A DNA stretch of 52,865 nucleotides, taken from positions 6,009,348 through 6,062,212 of the forward strand of contig NZ_AP018222.1 in NCBI RefSeq assembly GCF_002368035.1. The letters run 5' to 3'. This stretch comes from Nostoc linckia NIES-25. GTDB taxonomy: Bacteria > Cyanobacteriota > Cyanobacteriia > Cyanobacteriales > Nostocaceae. Under the pieces are notes generated by a model. That model was not told the origin of the DNA and searched no databases. It saw only the letters and a list, made by a program, of their open reading frames with translations. This document shows, piece by piece, positions 1-8,307 of this stretch. The number at the start of each line of letters is the position of its first letter. Within the stretch, counting starts at the first letter, position 1. The position numbers and the translations under genes were made by a program.

Positions 1-329
1 TGGGGGGATGGGGAGATGGGGAGATGGAGAGATGGGGAGATGGGGAGATAGGGAGATAGGGGAGAAATACTATATCTGATTGCAAATTGGTATAACGCTC
101 TTCCATCACTCTGGGGTAAAACCTTAATTTTTCGTTGGCTGAAACGCCGAAAATTCGTTAATTTTTCTAAGACTGACGGAAGAGCGATAAGAAAATTATT
201 GCAACATCTGAGTATCTTACAGCGCTTTTCAAGTAATTTAACTACACCCCTCCCTACTCCCCATCTCCCCATCTCCTCATCTCCCCATCTCCTCATCTCC
301 CCAGTCCCTTGCTATAAAATTGACGAGAT
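1..329. repeat. Tandem GGGGAGAT repeats in inverted arrangement
   Basis: No gene is seen here. Positions 1-62 are tandem copies of an 8-base unit (GGGGAGAT and variants). Positions about 246-301 carry the complementary unit (ATCTCCCC), so the two arrays face each other. Between them lies AT-rich DNA with a 9-bp inverted repeat, CGCTCTTCC at 96-104 and GGAAGAGCG at 178-186, which may be the ends of a small mobile element. The same unit recurs at 30566-30605 and 52787-52816, so it is a dispersed genomic repeat. Confidence 0.75.
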
Positions 330-2864
330 TTATTTGGCTATCATCGCCGAAGTGACGACACATTGAGGAAATTGGCGCTTTAATGCTCCAAATACCGGAC
401 AAGGGGCTTGTTCTTGCAAATTTTCTGGTTTGCTCCAAGTAAAGGGGGCTTTTTGCGCCGCAGACATCCATAACAAAACCTTTGCTCGTGTCATGGCAAC
501 GTAGAGTAAACGGTACTCTTCTGATGTTTTTAACTGCTTTGCTAGCTCCCATGCTTGTGTCACATCTGGTATGGTAGATTCTCCGTGGAGAGCAGCACGA
601 ATTTGGGCACGGGCTACTTCTGATAAGGTAAAATCCCCTAAAAACTGGCTTTGGGGAGGAACCCAAAATCTCCCAGGAATTAAGTTTTCGTGCAGAAAGG
701 GAATGAAAACATAATCCCAGTCCAAGCCTTTGGCTTTGTGCATAGTAATAATCGTCAGTTGACCGCGACGGGTGTAACGTTCTTCTGAATCTTCGGTTTC
801 CACTGGTTCAAACCGTTCAGAACTGACGATTTCACTTAAAGCTGACAGCATTGACCTCATTGAGCTATTGCTAGCTATCTGCTGGTTTACCCGTTCTGCG
901 AGTTTATCAGCAGTTGCCAATTCTGCCTGGTCGTAATTTAAGGTCAAAGCGAGGAAAGAAATTAGCTGATACAGAGGCAGTTCCAAACGAGCGCGGAGTA
1001 AACTCCGACACAAATGTGCAGCTTTTTGTACTGGTTCTGCTTGCGGTGCTGCTAGGGGGCTGGGATACAAAAATTCTTCAGGGAGACTAGCAAGGGCGTT
1101 GAGGTCTTGGGTAGGAATTAGCTGACGCTGCACCAATGCTTCTAGTGCGGCTTTGAGGTAATCGGGAGAGTGGGGTCGATCGCAAAATTGCAGCAATGCC
1201 AAAATTTCTTGGGGTACATGAGAACGGCGATCGCGTTCTCCCACATCATAAAGTGTAATATTATGCTCTTTACACACAGGTGCTAGAACCTCTGCTAGCC
1301 ATCGTCCTTGGCGATTTTCTCTCACTAAAATCGCTGCACTATTTTTTGTTGGATCTTTGCCAAATAATTCGATCGCTCTTTGAGATAACAATTCAACAGT
1401 GTGAAAAATATCGCGCGGAGTGTACAATTCCAGTCCTAGACCTACTGGTGCTGGGTTGGCGTTAGTTTGCGGATCGCTAGCGTCAACAGGAAGAATGGTT
1501 TGTAAGCGAAATGGTACTTGTCGGTTATCAACATCAGGGAATGTAGAGACGCGATTCATCGCGTCTTTTGGTAGTGGAGATTGGGGGTTTGTTGCAGACC
1601 ACTGATTATTGACCCATTTGAGAGCAAAGTTAGCAGCTTCAATAATTATTCTGGTACTGCGACCGGCTCGATCCATCGTCGCCAACCGTTGAATGCGATC
1701 GCACTCCTCACAAAATTGCCGAAAATAAATCGGATCGGCTGGGGTGAAGGTAGAGTTAATCGCTTGGTTGGGGTCACCGACGCGCACCAAGTTAAGTGGG
1801 GAGTGGGGAGTTATTCTCCTTGTCCCCGTGTCAGAGCGTCTTTGCGTGTTTGCGTCTTCTTCCGAATTACTCGCCAAAATCTCCAACAACTGCGTCTGTA
1901 GCGGGCTAGAATCTTGGGCTTCGTCTTCAAAGACAGCGAATACTTGGTTTTGCTCGATGCGGCGGGCACTGTCGTTTTCTAGAACTCGCAGTGCGGCTAA
2001 AATCATATCGTCGTAGTCAATGAAGTCACGCGATCGCATTAAGTTTTGATATTGTTCGTACAATCCCGCTGCTACACTCAAAATTGCATATCGATCTGTG
2101 GTTTGTTGACTCCACTGTTGCAACAATTCTTGCGATATTCCAGAACTTTTCGCTTCATGGATCACCGTATTAGCTAATTCCGGTAAGACTTCTGTCCGTA
2201 ACACCGATTGGCGACGCAACCTTTCTGTTTCTTCACCATCAAATTGATGACCTTCTAATAACCGCAAATATCGCTCTGGATTATTCGCAATCCATTGCTC
2301 TACCGCAGTGCGGATAAACCGATGACTTTGGGTTGGTGTAATTAATGTGGCGTATTCTAACTGCAACCCTGATAAATCGGGATGGCGGCTGGCAATATTC
2401 AACGCTAAACCATGCAAAGTATAGACAAAAAAGCCTGTTTGCGGTAGAGATAAATCGTCTCGTAAGTATTTACGAATCTTGGCTTTAATATTAGCAGCAG
2501 CGGAGCGAGTAAAGGTGACAACCACCAACTGACGGCGGGAGGAGGAACCCGACTGGGCAAAACCTTCGTACTGACGTGCGATGGCGATCGCCGCTGCCGC
2601 TGCCATGCCGGTGGATTTGCCTGCACCGGGAACAGCAGAAATAGCTAGGGGGCCGGATTGCCAATCAGCCATTTGTTGCTGTCCGGGACGCAGACTATTG
2701 CGGATGCGTGCAATGGCTTCTGCCCGTAGAGATGACACGGGCGATCGCTCCAATACTTCTGAATCGAGATGTTCTTGAGGCACGGTAACCAGTGAGGCTA
2801 TTCTTTCTGAATATAGCGGTTCTTGCGCCCTGTGTGTAACTTTGCCTCCCCAGATGAGGGACAA
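330..2864 (-). CDS. UvrD/Rep-type superfamily I DNA helicase
   Basis: This is an ATP-dependent 3'-5' DNA helicase of the UvrD/Rep/PcrA superfamily, 844 residues. Visible motifs in order are Walker A AVPGAGKST (about residues 77-85), the motif Ia-like VVTFTRSAAANIKAKI, the Walker B/motif II FEDEAQDSS (about 312), motif III-like VGDPNQAIN, motif V ITMHKAKGLDWDYVF (about 715) and motif VI EYRLLYVAMTRAK near the C terminus. Motif II reads DEAQ, as is usual in this family. The listed start is a TTG; a GTG about 27 residues further in also precedes the helicase core, so the start is uncertain. No nuclease domain is evident. A role in repair or replication-fork processing is inferred from the family. 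It stands alone, read away from the antitoxin gene to its right. Confidence 0.9.
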   Translation of the reverse strand: MSLIWGGKVTHRAQEPLYSERIASLVTVPQEHLDSEVLERSPVSSLRAEAIARIRNSLRPGQQQMADWQSGPLAISAVPGAGKSTGMAAAAAIAIARQYEGFAQSGSSSRRQLVVVTFTRSAAANIKAKIRKYLRDDLSLPQTGFFVYTLHGLALNIASRHPDLSGLQLEYATLITPTQSHRFIRTAVEQWIANNPERYLRLLEGHQFDGEETERLRRQSVLRTEVLPELANTVIHEAKSSGISQELLQQWSQQTTDRYAILSVAAGLYEQYQNLMRSRDFIDYDDMILAALRVLENDSARRIEQNQVFAVFEDEAQDSSPLQTQLLEILASNSEEDANTQRRSDTGTRRITPHSPLNLVRVGDPNQAINSTFTPADPIYFRQFCEECDRIQRLATMDRAGRSTRIIIEAANFALKWVNNQWSATNPQSPLPKDAMNRVSTFPDVDNRQVPFRLQTILPVDASDPQTNANPAPVGLGLELYTPRDIFHTVELLSQRAIELFGKDPTKNSAAILVRENRQGRWLAEVLAPVCKEHNITLYDVGERDRRSHVPQEILALLQFCDRPHSPDYLKAALEALVQRQLIPTQDLNALASLPEEFLYPSPLAAPQAEPVQKAAHLCRSLLRARLELPLYQLISFLALTLNYDQAELATADKLAERVNQQIASNSSMRSMLSALSEIVSSERFEPVETEDSEERYTRRGQLTIITMHKAKGLDWDYVFIPFLHENLIPGRFWVPPQSQFLGDFTLSEVARAQIRAALHGESTIPDVTQAWELAKQLKTSEEYRLLYVAMTRAKVLLWMSAAQKAPFTWSKPENLQEQAPCPVFGALKRQFPQCVVTSAMIAK

Positions 2865-2955
2865 ACGGGCAGAGGAGAGAAATTCCTAACCAGAGTCAAA
2901 CTATATGAACCCCTAACCCTAAAAGTAAAATCAAATTATCCTCCACCTAAACCTG

Positions 2956-3186
2956 ATGATGGTTATCTCAGAACTCGAACAAAAACTTCTACAGCTTTCC
3001 CCTGATGAAAAACTGTATATTATCCAACTCCTTGCCCAAAGTCTGACTAGTCACAATAACAACACTCACCCAGACCAACCCACCAAACTCTCAGAATTCT
3101 TTCGTCAATCTCCTCTGGCTGAACTCGCAGATGAATTAGACCTGAGCCGAGATCGCAGCTTCTCCAGTGATGCCTTCACGCTATGA
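2956..3186 (+). CDS. VapB-like antitoxin of a decayed toxin-antitoxin pair
   Basis: A 76-residue protein. Its N-terminal half is helical (ISELEQKLLQLSPDEKLYIIQLLAQSL), and it ends in a DLSRDRS motif of the kind seen in cyanobacterial antitoxins that precede PIN-domain toxins. Its TGA stop overlaps the ATG of the next frame (ATGA), the coupling typical of vapBC operons. That downstream frame is only 18 codons long (3183-3239), so this antitoxin appears to have lost its toxin. The start is a double ATG, and either could be used. The family call is by resemblance and position; no search was run. Confidence 0.6.
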   Translation: MMVISELEQKLLQLSPDEKLYIIQLLAQSLTSHNNNTHPDQPTKLSEFFRQSPLAELADELDLSRDRSFSSDAFTL

Positions 3187-3239
3187 ACTACCTTCTTGAT
3201 ACCTGCCTGATTTCTGAACTAGTTGCCAAACAATACTAA
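3183..3239 (+). pseudogene. Truncated PIN-domain (VapC-type) toxin
   Basis: The frame begins MNYLLDTCLISELVAKQY and then stops. This matches the first strand of VapC-type PIN ribonucleases, including the first catalytic aspartate of the LLDTC motif. The three further acidic residues and the rest of the roughly 130-residue domain are absent. Sequence after the stop shows no continuation of a PIN domain in that frame, so the gene is cut off rather than interrupted by one point mutation. It overlaps the antitoxin gene by four bases. Confidence 0.6.
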
Positions 3240-3481
3240 GACTTGTTGACACTCCACGATAAAATACAACCCTTCTGACTTGCTATAAAACATTTCATTT
3301 TAACTGTCTTCTTCATACCCGTCATCTTCCTCATTTTCATATCATATAGATATAAAAGTTTACATTAATTTTGTTCTTTGACACTGAACACACTGGTTTC
3401 TGGGTAAACTAAAAAAAGCACTGGCTATCCGAGCACATAAGGCTTTTAGCTCATCACAGACAACTCAAAGGGGTATACAAA

Positions 3482-5329
3482 ATGCTCAAGACAAGTTACG
3501 ACTTTGACCAGGCTATCTTACCCGCAGGCTCTTCATTAAAAACTAATATTCTGCTACGTTTTCGTGCCGACATAGCTGAATCTCCCCGACGTAACCTGAA
3601 TCTTTCATTGGTAATTGACCGCTCAGGCTCAATGGCAGGCGCTCCCTTACATCATGCCCTCAGAGCCGCTGAGTCTGTGGTAGATCGACTTGAGCCAAAC
3701 GATATTCTCTCAGTGGTTGTTTACGACGATGAGGTGGACACAGTTGTAACGCCCCAGCCTGTGAAAGATAAAGCTGGACTGAAAAATTCTATTAAAAAAG
3801 TCAGAGCAGGCGGTATTACTAACTTATCTGGCGGATGGCTCAAAGGCTGCGAACATGTCAAGAAGCAACTAGATCCGCAAAAAATCAACCGTGTTCTCCT
3901 GCTTACCGATGGTCACGCCAATATGGGTATTCAAGACCCGAAAGTACTGACGACAACATCGGGGCAAAAAGCTGAGGAAGGCATCACCACAACTACCTTA
4001 GGTTTCGATCAAGGGTTCAATGAAGACCTGTTAATCGGAATGGCAAGGGCCGCTAACGGCAATTTCTACTTCATTCAGAGCATCGATGAAGCAACTGAAG
4101 TGTTTAGCATTGAGCTAGATAGTCTTAGAGCAGTAGTAGGTCAGAATCTCAAGGTGAAAGTTGAGTTGGCTGATGGAGTCAAACTCATAGATACCTTAAG
4201 TTTGGCTAAAGTCAGCCAAAATAAAGGAGGTCAAACTGTCATCACCTTGGGAGAACTTTATGAGGGTGAAGACAAACTTTTAGGATTGAGTTTAGAAATA
4301 TCCGCTGCTCAAATTGGCGAATTACCTGTGATGAAGATACATTACAGTGCTGATGTTGTGCAAAATGACGTGATTCAAAATGTGTCCGGCACAGCGGATG
4401 TCGTTGCCAAAGTTGGTACTGTTGAGGAAGCAGCCCTCGCTTCTTCGAGCCATATCATCCTCGAACTCAGCCGCCTCACCATCGCTAAAGCTAAAGAGAC
4501 AGCCCTAGATTTAGCTGAGCATGGCAAACACGAAGAAGCCGAGCAAATTCTTCGGGCGCTAGTCAAAGATTTGCGCGATAAAGGGTTGAATGAGAATTTT
4601 GAAATTGCTGAAGAGATAGATCAGCTAGAGTATTTCGCGGGTCGCATCGCCCAAAAAGCCTTGGGTAATGCCGGACGTAAAGAACTGCGAGATCAGAGTT
4701 ACCAGACAATGACCCGCAATCGCACCGATTTAGCGGCTCGTGGTGTCACGGCTGGGGATGAAATCTATGCGATGCCGGTTGTCAATGAAGTCGGTTCAGG
4801 CGTAGAACTACACTGTCTGCGTGAAGGCGGTAAGCTGCGAATCAAAGTCATATCCGATGGCTACGATTCCACCAAGAACGTCCAATTTCCTAGAGGGATT
4901 CGTGCCGAGGGCGCACGCTATGTAGTTGAAGGACTGGAACCTTCAACTGATGGCTCTTTCTACCGCGTTCGTGGTAACATAACCCGCCTGACTCGACCTG
5001 GCGAAGCAGATATCTTCGTTGCTCCTAGACAATCGAGGTCAACTAGCACGGGTAAAGCATCCAAAGGCCCTGCTAGTGCTGCCGACCTACCCACAACTGA
5101 TACTGTCAAGGATGGTGTTCTCGTTCAATGCGTCAAAGATGGCAGTAAGCTACGTGCTAGAGTGGTTTCTGACGGATACGAACCGAATTGGAACATGCGT
5201 TTTCCGCGATCGGTTCGCGAGGAAGGAATGCTTTATGTCGTTGATGAAATCAAAATCGGCCCTGATGGCAAGTCTTATATTGCCTGCGGTGAAATTAAGC
5301 GATTTCTGCAACCCACCATCACCAATTAA
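3482..5329 (+). CDS. von Willebrand factor A domain protein with duplicated C-terminal domain
   Basis: A 615-residue protein with no visible signal peptide or membrane segment, so probably cytoplasmic. The vWA domain (about residues 40-215) has a complete metal-dependent adhesion site: DRSGS at 46-50, a threonine near 113 in GGITNLSGG, and LTDGHAN with Asp143. A beta-rich middle part and a helical stretch (about 320-400) follow. The C terminus contains two copies of a domain of about 65 residues (about 441-504 and 546-611). They share the pattern V-x-C-x(3)-G-x-KLR-x-(K/R)-V-x-SDGY-x(5)-N-x-(R/Q)FPR-x-(I/V)R-x-EG-x-YVV. They are joined by a Ser/Thr/Ala-rich linker. I do not recognise this repeated domain. 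vWA proteins with an intact site usually scaffold metal-dependent protein contacts. No MoxR-type ATPase partner is adjacent. No intact HIP1 site lies between about 2750 and 7505, suggesting acquired DNA. Confidence 0.8.
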   Translation: MLKTSYDFDQAILPAGSSLKTNILLRFRADIAESPRRNLNLSLVIDRSGSMAGAPLHHALRAAESVVDRLEPNDILSVVVYDDEVDTVVTPQPVKDKAGLKNSIKKVRAGGITNLSGGWLKGCEHVKKQLDPQKINRVLLLTDGHANMGIQDPKVLTTTSGQKAEEGITTTTLGFDQGFNEDLLIGMARAANGNFYFIQSIDEATEVFSIELDSLRAVVGQNLKVKVELADGVKLIDTLSLAKVSQNKGGQTVITLGELYEGEDKLLGLSLEISAAQIGELPVMKIHYSADVVQNDVIQNVSGTADVVAKVGTVEEAALASSSHIILELSRLTIAKAKETALDLAEHGKHEEAEQILRALVKDLRDKGLNENFEIAEEIDQLEYFAGRIAQKALGNAGRKELRDQSYQTMTRNRTDLAARGVTAGDEIYAMPVVNEVGSGVELHCLREGGKLRIKVISDGYDSTKNVQFPRGIRAEGARYVVEGLEPSTDGSFYRVRGNITRLTRPGEADIFVAPRQSRSTSTGKASKGPASAADLPTTDTVKDGVLVQCVKDGSKLRARVVSDGYEPNWNMRFPRSVREEGMLYVVDEIKIGPDGKSYIACGEIKRFLQPTITN

Positions 5330-5447
5330 TACAGCAACAAATTAAACAATCATAGAGAATTTAGAATCAATTAATAGCGGGTAGATTGCAACGATTGTTG
5401 TTGATTAAGTTGGAATTGAGTTTGACCAAGCTGAATATTATAGTATT

Positions 5448-5530
5448 GTAGGGTGCGTTAGGATGAAATCCGTAACGCACCATTCTTTTGGATTGGATCT
5501 GGTGCGTTACGCTTCGCTAACACACCCTAC
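5448..5530. repeat. Palindromic GTAGGGTGCGTTA element
   Basis: The element starts GTAGGGTGCGTTA and ends TAACACACCCTAC. Each arm contains a further self-complementary stretch (TAACGCACC and GGTGCGTTA). The whole segment can fold into a long hairpin on either strand. No clear target duplication is seen. It lies in the gap between the vWA gene and the DUF6745-like gene, directly against the next element at 5531. Elements of this look occur in many copies in cyanobacterial genomes. Confidence 0.7.
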
Positions 5531-5635
5531 TGGCGTGACAAGACTAAAATAGTGCATTAGGGAATGGGCTTTGAAGTTTATAAATTCAATGTTTTTACTG
5601 CTAATCTATTGCAACATTTTAGCCTTGTCACGCTA
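5531..5635. mobile_element. Small inverted-repeat element (MITE-like), 105 bp
   Basis: The left end (TGGCGTGACAAGACTAAAAT) and the reverse complement of the right end (TAGCGTGACAAGGCTAAAAT) match at 18 of 20 bases, and the similarity continues for about 10 more. The element is flanked by CTAC on both sides (5527-5530 and 5636-5639), a possible 4-bp target duplication. There is no coding capacity, so it would depend on a transposase elsewhere. The short duplication could arise by chance, but the terminal repeats are unambiguous. Confidence 0.65.
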
Positions 5636-5734
5636 CTACGTATTTTTTCAAAAATCAAATACTAGTCCTATAGACTAGCTGTTCGATCCATTAAGAAACT
5701 ATCTTGCAATATTTCAAAAAATCCAAAATTGATA

Positions 5735-6433
5735 TTACGCCTCGATCGCCGGACTATAATCATTTGGATTATCAAAGCCTGCAACCCAAGCAGCGGCTTG
5801 ATGACAAGTTTGCATATATGGGGGAACGCGTAGGATATGTGTGTGTCCCGTAGATGGACAGCTGACTTTCAACACCATAAATGGCTCGTCATCCTCAAAA
5901 GGAATGCAGATAAGTTGACGTTCTCCACCCGCATCTCTATCTCGATGACGGACTAAGCCTCCCACTTGCTGCAAAAATCTCTCGTAGCCCAGCCGCTCAA
6001 TCAGTACGCGGCGTAACTCAACGTTCTCTGTGTTGAGGATATCTTGCCCGGTTATGGAGTCAGATGCAAAGGCAATGGCATCACTCACCTGCACGCCTCG
6101 CCAGCGCAAGACGAAACCATGCCCTTCGGGTAAACTAATAATTCCACTCCCAGCTAACTCTATCCAATGGGTGATATGGAGGCCTTTGGCAAGGGTCGTA
6201 AGGTTCGCGCAATCGCTGATATCCAGGCTCTCACAAGTGAGATTTTCGGGTAAATCGTAAAGTTCCAACGCACCGCTTAAATCCAGATGACCTAAAACCC
6301 GCATTCCATCCCATGCGCGATGCTCAAGGATGAGCTTTCTTGCACCTTGGGACGATACAGGCTCGTGGCTTTGCTGTGGGCGCTGCTGAACTGGTCTATT
6401 CGGCACGCGCCCATTTGACATTATCTTCAGCAT
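5735..6433 (-). CDS. Uncharacterised DUF6745/leucine-rich-like protein
   Basis: A 232-residue protein. The middle (about residues 40-110) has short leucine-rich-like steps (LGHLDLSGALELYDLPENLTCESLDISDCANLTTL), which suggest a repeat solenoid. The C-terminal part contains a conserved-looking segment (PFMVLKVSCPSTGHTHILRVPP, then AAAWVAGFDNPNDY). It resembles the family annotated DUF6745, whose function I do not know. Its ATG overlaps the TAA stop of the upstream gene by one base (TAATG), so the two are almost certainly translationally coupled. An alternative ATG lies four codons in. Peptide or partner recognition is only an inference from the solenoid. Confidence 0.6.
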   Translation of the reverse strand: MLKIMSNGRVPNRPVQQRPQQSHEPVSSQGARKLILEHRAWDGMRVLGHLDLSGALELYDLPENLTCESLDISDCANLTTLAKGLHITHWIELAGSGIISLPEGHGFVLRWRGVQVSDAIAFASDSITGQDILNTENVELRRVLIERLGYERFLQQVGGLVRHRDRDAGGERQLICIPFEDDEPFMVLKVSCPSTGHTHILRVPPYMQTCHQAAAWVAGFDNPNDYSPAIEA

Positions 6434-6801
6434 TAGTCCGCAACCTCTACGTAAGCTTCAGGGCGGTATTCACGTTGTCTCCAAACGCGGTAAAGCCCTT
6501 GGGGTAATTCGATCGCCCGATGTTCTTCATGAACTAAGGTAGCAGTTGGTTCTTTAACCTCAAGAAAAAGGTCGTTACCATTTGCCCACAACTGAACAGT
6601 ATGGGATTGCTGAATGCGATGGCTGTGTCCTGTGAGTTCACCATGAGCCAAAGTTGTACCTACACGTTTTTGAGCGCCTACTGGTAAGCTAGCAATTTTT
6701 CTGAGCAGAACGTCACCATGTCTGTAGAGCATACCAGCTTGATTAGTTTGGGTGTTATTACGGTTATTTAACATATCCTTATTATACAAGATATTGGGCA
6801 T
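6433..6801 (-). CDS. Small uncharacterised protein with GELTGHSH motif
   Basis: First gene of a coupled pair with the DUF6745-like protein (one-base TAATG overlap). The conserved-looking part is LYRHGDVLLRKIASLPVGA, AHGELTGHSHRI and EEHRAIELPQGLYRVWRQREY, which reads as a compact beta-rich domain. The histidines in GELTGHSH could bind metal, but this is speculation. Three starts are possible. The outermost ATG (6801) lies inside a GGGCATT-type simple repeat and may be fortuitous. ATGs at 6774 and 6732 also precede the conserved region, and the last fits the start of homology best. It has the same HIP1-free context as the vWA gene. Confidence 0.55.
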   Translation of the reverse strand: MPNILYNKDMLNNRNNTQTNQAGMLYRHGDVLLRKIASLPVGAQKRVGTTLAHGELTGHSHRIQQSHTVQLWANGNDLFLEVKEPTATLVHEEHRAIELPQGLYRVWRQREYRPEAYVEVAD

Positions 6802-6930
6802 TGGGCATTGGGTATGGGAAAAGGTTAAAGGGAAAAGGGAAAAGGAATAAATTTAATCTTTCCCCTTTTCCCCTTACCCCTTCCCCTTTGCCCTTGTCCT
6901 CTTCCTATGCCTCATACCCTATGCCCAATA
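6802..6930. repeat. Low-complexity inverted repeat between divergent-looking units
   Basis: Purine-rich GGGAAAAGG-type repeats (about 6815-6850) face their complement CCCCTTTTCCCC (about 6858-6900), forming a long imperfect hairpin flanked by GGGCATTGGG and CCCTATGCCC units. The same cassette type recurs at 28210-28280, 29645-29705, 32935-33012 and 46595-46680, so it is a dispersed repeat rather than a gene-specific signal. Confidence 0.65.
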
Positions 6931-6939
6931 AATTTAAAT

Positions 6940-8025
6940 TTATTCGTCAATTTGCCATGAATCTTTCGTTAATTCTTCATCCAGAATTTTCTTAGGACGC
7001 AGAATAATAATGATTCTTCCTAGTAGAGGAATTTCTGGCTCAGTTTCAAACCATTGAAAATCTAATTCACCAGCATTTTCAACGACAAAATAGTTGGAAG
7101 CATCCCATTGTCGCTGGGCGCGATCTACTACTACTAGCACTGATTCTATCCGAGTTTGGGGTTGGTTAGATAAGCGATCACTAGAAGCTAATATCGCTAC
7201 TGGATCTTCTGCTGCCAACAGTACTTGCCAACCCGGTAACGGCACCCAAGCTTGTTCGCCAGCAAACTTGACCATGCGAAATGGTTCAATTTCGGTAATT
7301 ACGGGCACAGCCTGTAAATCTTGTCCTGATAATGGCAACTCGCCTACCACTGGTACCATTCGAGGCAATTGTTCTTCAGATTCCAAGCGGTAAAAGGGTA
7401 ATATTGGAGCCGGACGCTTGGGAACGGTGGTAAAATCTGTGAGTAATTGTTCGATTTGTTTCCTGGCTGTTGGTGTGTGAGCAAAACGCAAACCTTTGGC
7501 TATTAAGCGCGATCGCTCCTGTAAATCTGAGTTTTGCCGTGCTAGTTTCCAATTTTGGTAAGCAACTGCATCCCCAGGATGATTAGAAAATCCTTCTGGC
7601 AAAGTACGCAAATAAGAGAATTCTTTAACTGCTTTGGCAACTTCCCGCGCTTCATCAGAATCCAGTTTATGAACGAAGATCAGTTCGGCTGCGGTGGCGC
7701 GTTCTTCTTGGGTGAGCAAACGTAATTCGTATAAAATATCACTACCACGCGTGCTGTAGTGCGATCGCGTGGCTTCGGAAGCTCCAAATTTTTCTAAAGA
7801 ATTGTAAACTTGAGAACCAACAATCACCTGATTTTGTTGAATCGGCTCAAATCCAGTGGCTTCAAAAATTTCTTGGGGATTGTAGCCAGTTTTCTGCAAC
7901 GAGGCGATCGCTGTTCCCCATTCCACCCAGTTACCTTGCTTTTGCCTCAACTTTTGCAGTAATTGTGCTGCATCGTTGTTGGTAGTATTTTCGGAATTCT
8001 GAGCGTTGGGTGGTAGATCAGTCAT
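6940..8025 (-). CDS. raf1: RuBisCO accumulation factor 1 (assembly chaperone)
   Basis: Raf1 acts in RuBisCO biogenesis: it brackets RbcL dimers and is displaced when RbcS joins. The family is found in cyanobacteria and plants. The protein is 361 residues from the ATG at 8025, the usual size. It begins with a helical region (LLQKLRQKQGNWVEWGTAIASLQKTGYNPQEIFEATGF), continues with the alpha domain (ELRLLTQEERATAAELIFVHKLDSDEAREVAKAVKEF), and ends in a beta domain (PFYRLESEEQLPRMVPVVGELPL, EPFRMVKFAGEQAWVPLPGWQVL). An in-frame TTG seven codons upstream is possible, but the ATG (MTDLPP) is preferred. The gene is monocistronic and reads toward the repeat cassette at 6802. Confidence 0.9.
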   Translation of the reverse strand: MTDLPPNAQNSENTTNNDAAQLLQKLRQKQGNWVEWGTAIASLQKTGYNPQEIFEATGFEPIQQNQVIVGSQVYNSLEKFGASEATRSHYSTRGSDILYELRLLTQEERATAAELIFVHKLDSDEAREVAKAVKEFSYLRTLPEGFSNHPGDAVAYQNWKLARQNSDLQERSRLIAKGLRFAHTPTARKQIEQLLTDFTTVPKRPAPILPFYRLESEEQLPRMVPVVGELPLSGQDLQAVPVITEIEPFRMVKFAGEQAWVPLPGWQVLLAAEDPVAILASSDRLSNQPQTRIESVLVVVDRAQRQWDASNYFVVENAGELDFQWFETEPEIPLLGRIIIILRPKKILDEELTKDSWQIDE

Positions 8026-8307
8026 AAATCGGTGTGTGAGCTTCAACTTGAGAGGTTGATTAATACCTCATGAGCAAGTTTTATTCTAATCTATGAACTG
8101 CCCACAGCTAATGTATTGAGTTTATTTGTGCTAAGTTCAACGCGATCGCCAAGATATTTCAGCCAGCAATTTTGTCAGTGGCAAACAATTAAATGTGTCT
8201 AAAAATATAAGTTGACTCAGTAATAACCCATGACAAAATACTGCTCTTCTCGATTAAGCTTGGTATGGAATATAACAAGATAATCAAATATTTAAGGGAA
8301 ATATCTT

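Noticed and set aside
1..66. Possible CRISPR array in the tandem GGGGAGAT DNA
   Set aside because: The units are contiguous 8-base repeats without unique spacers, and no cas genes are in the window.
277..666. Minus-strand frame of 129 codons overlapping the helicase
   Set aside because: It is a shadow of the helicase frame and extends into simple repeats.
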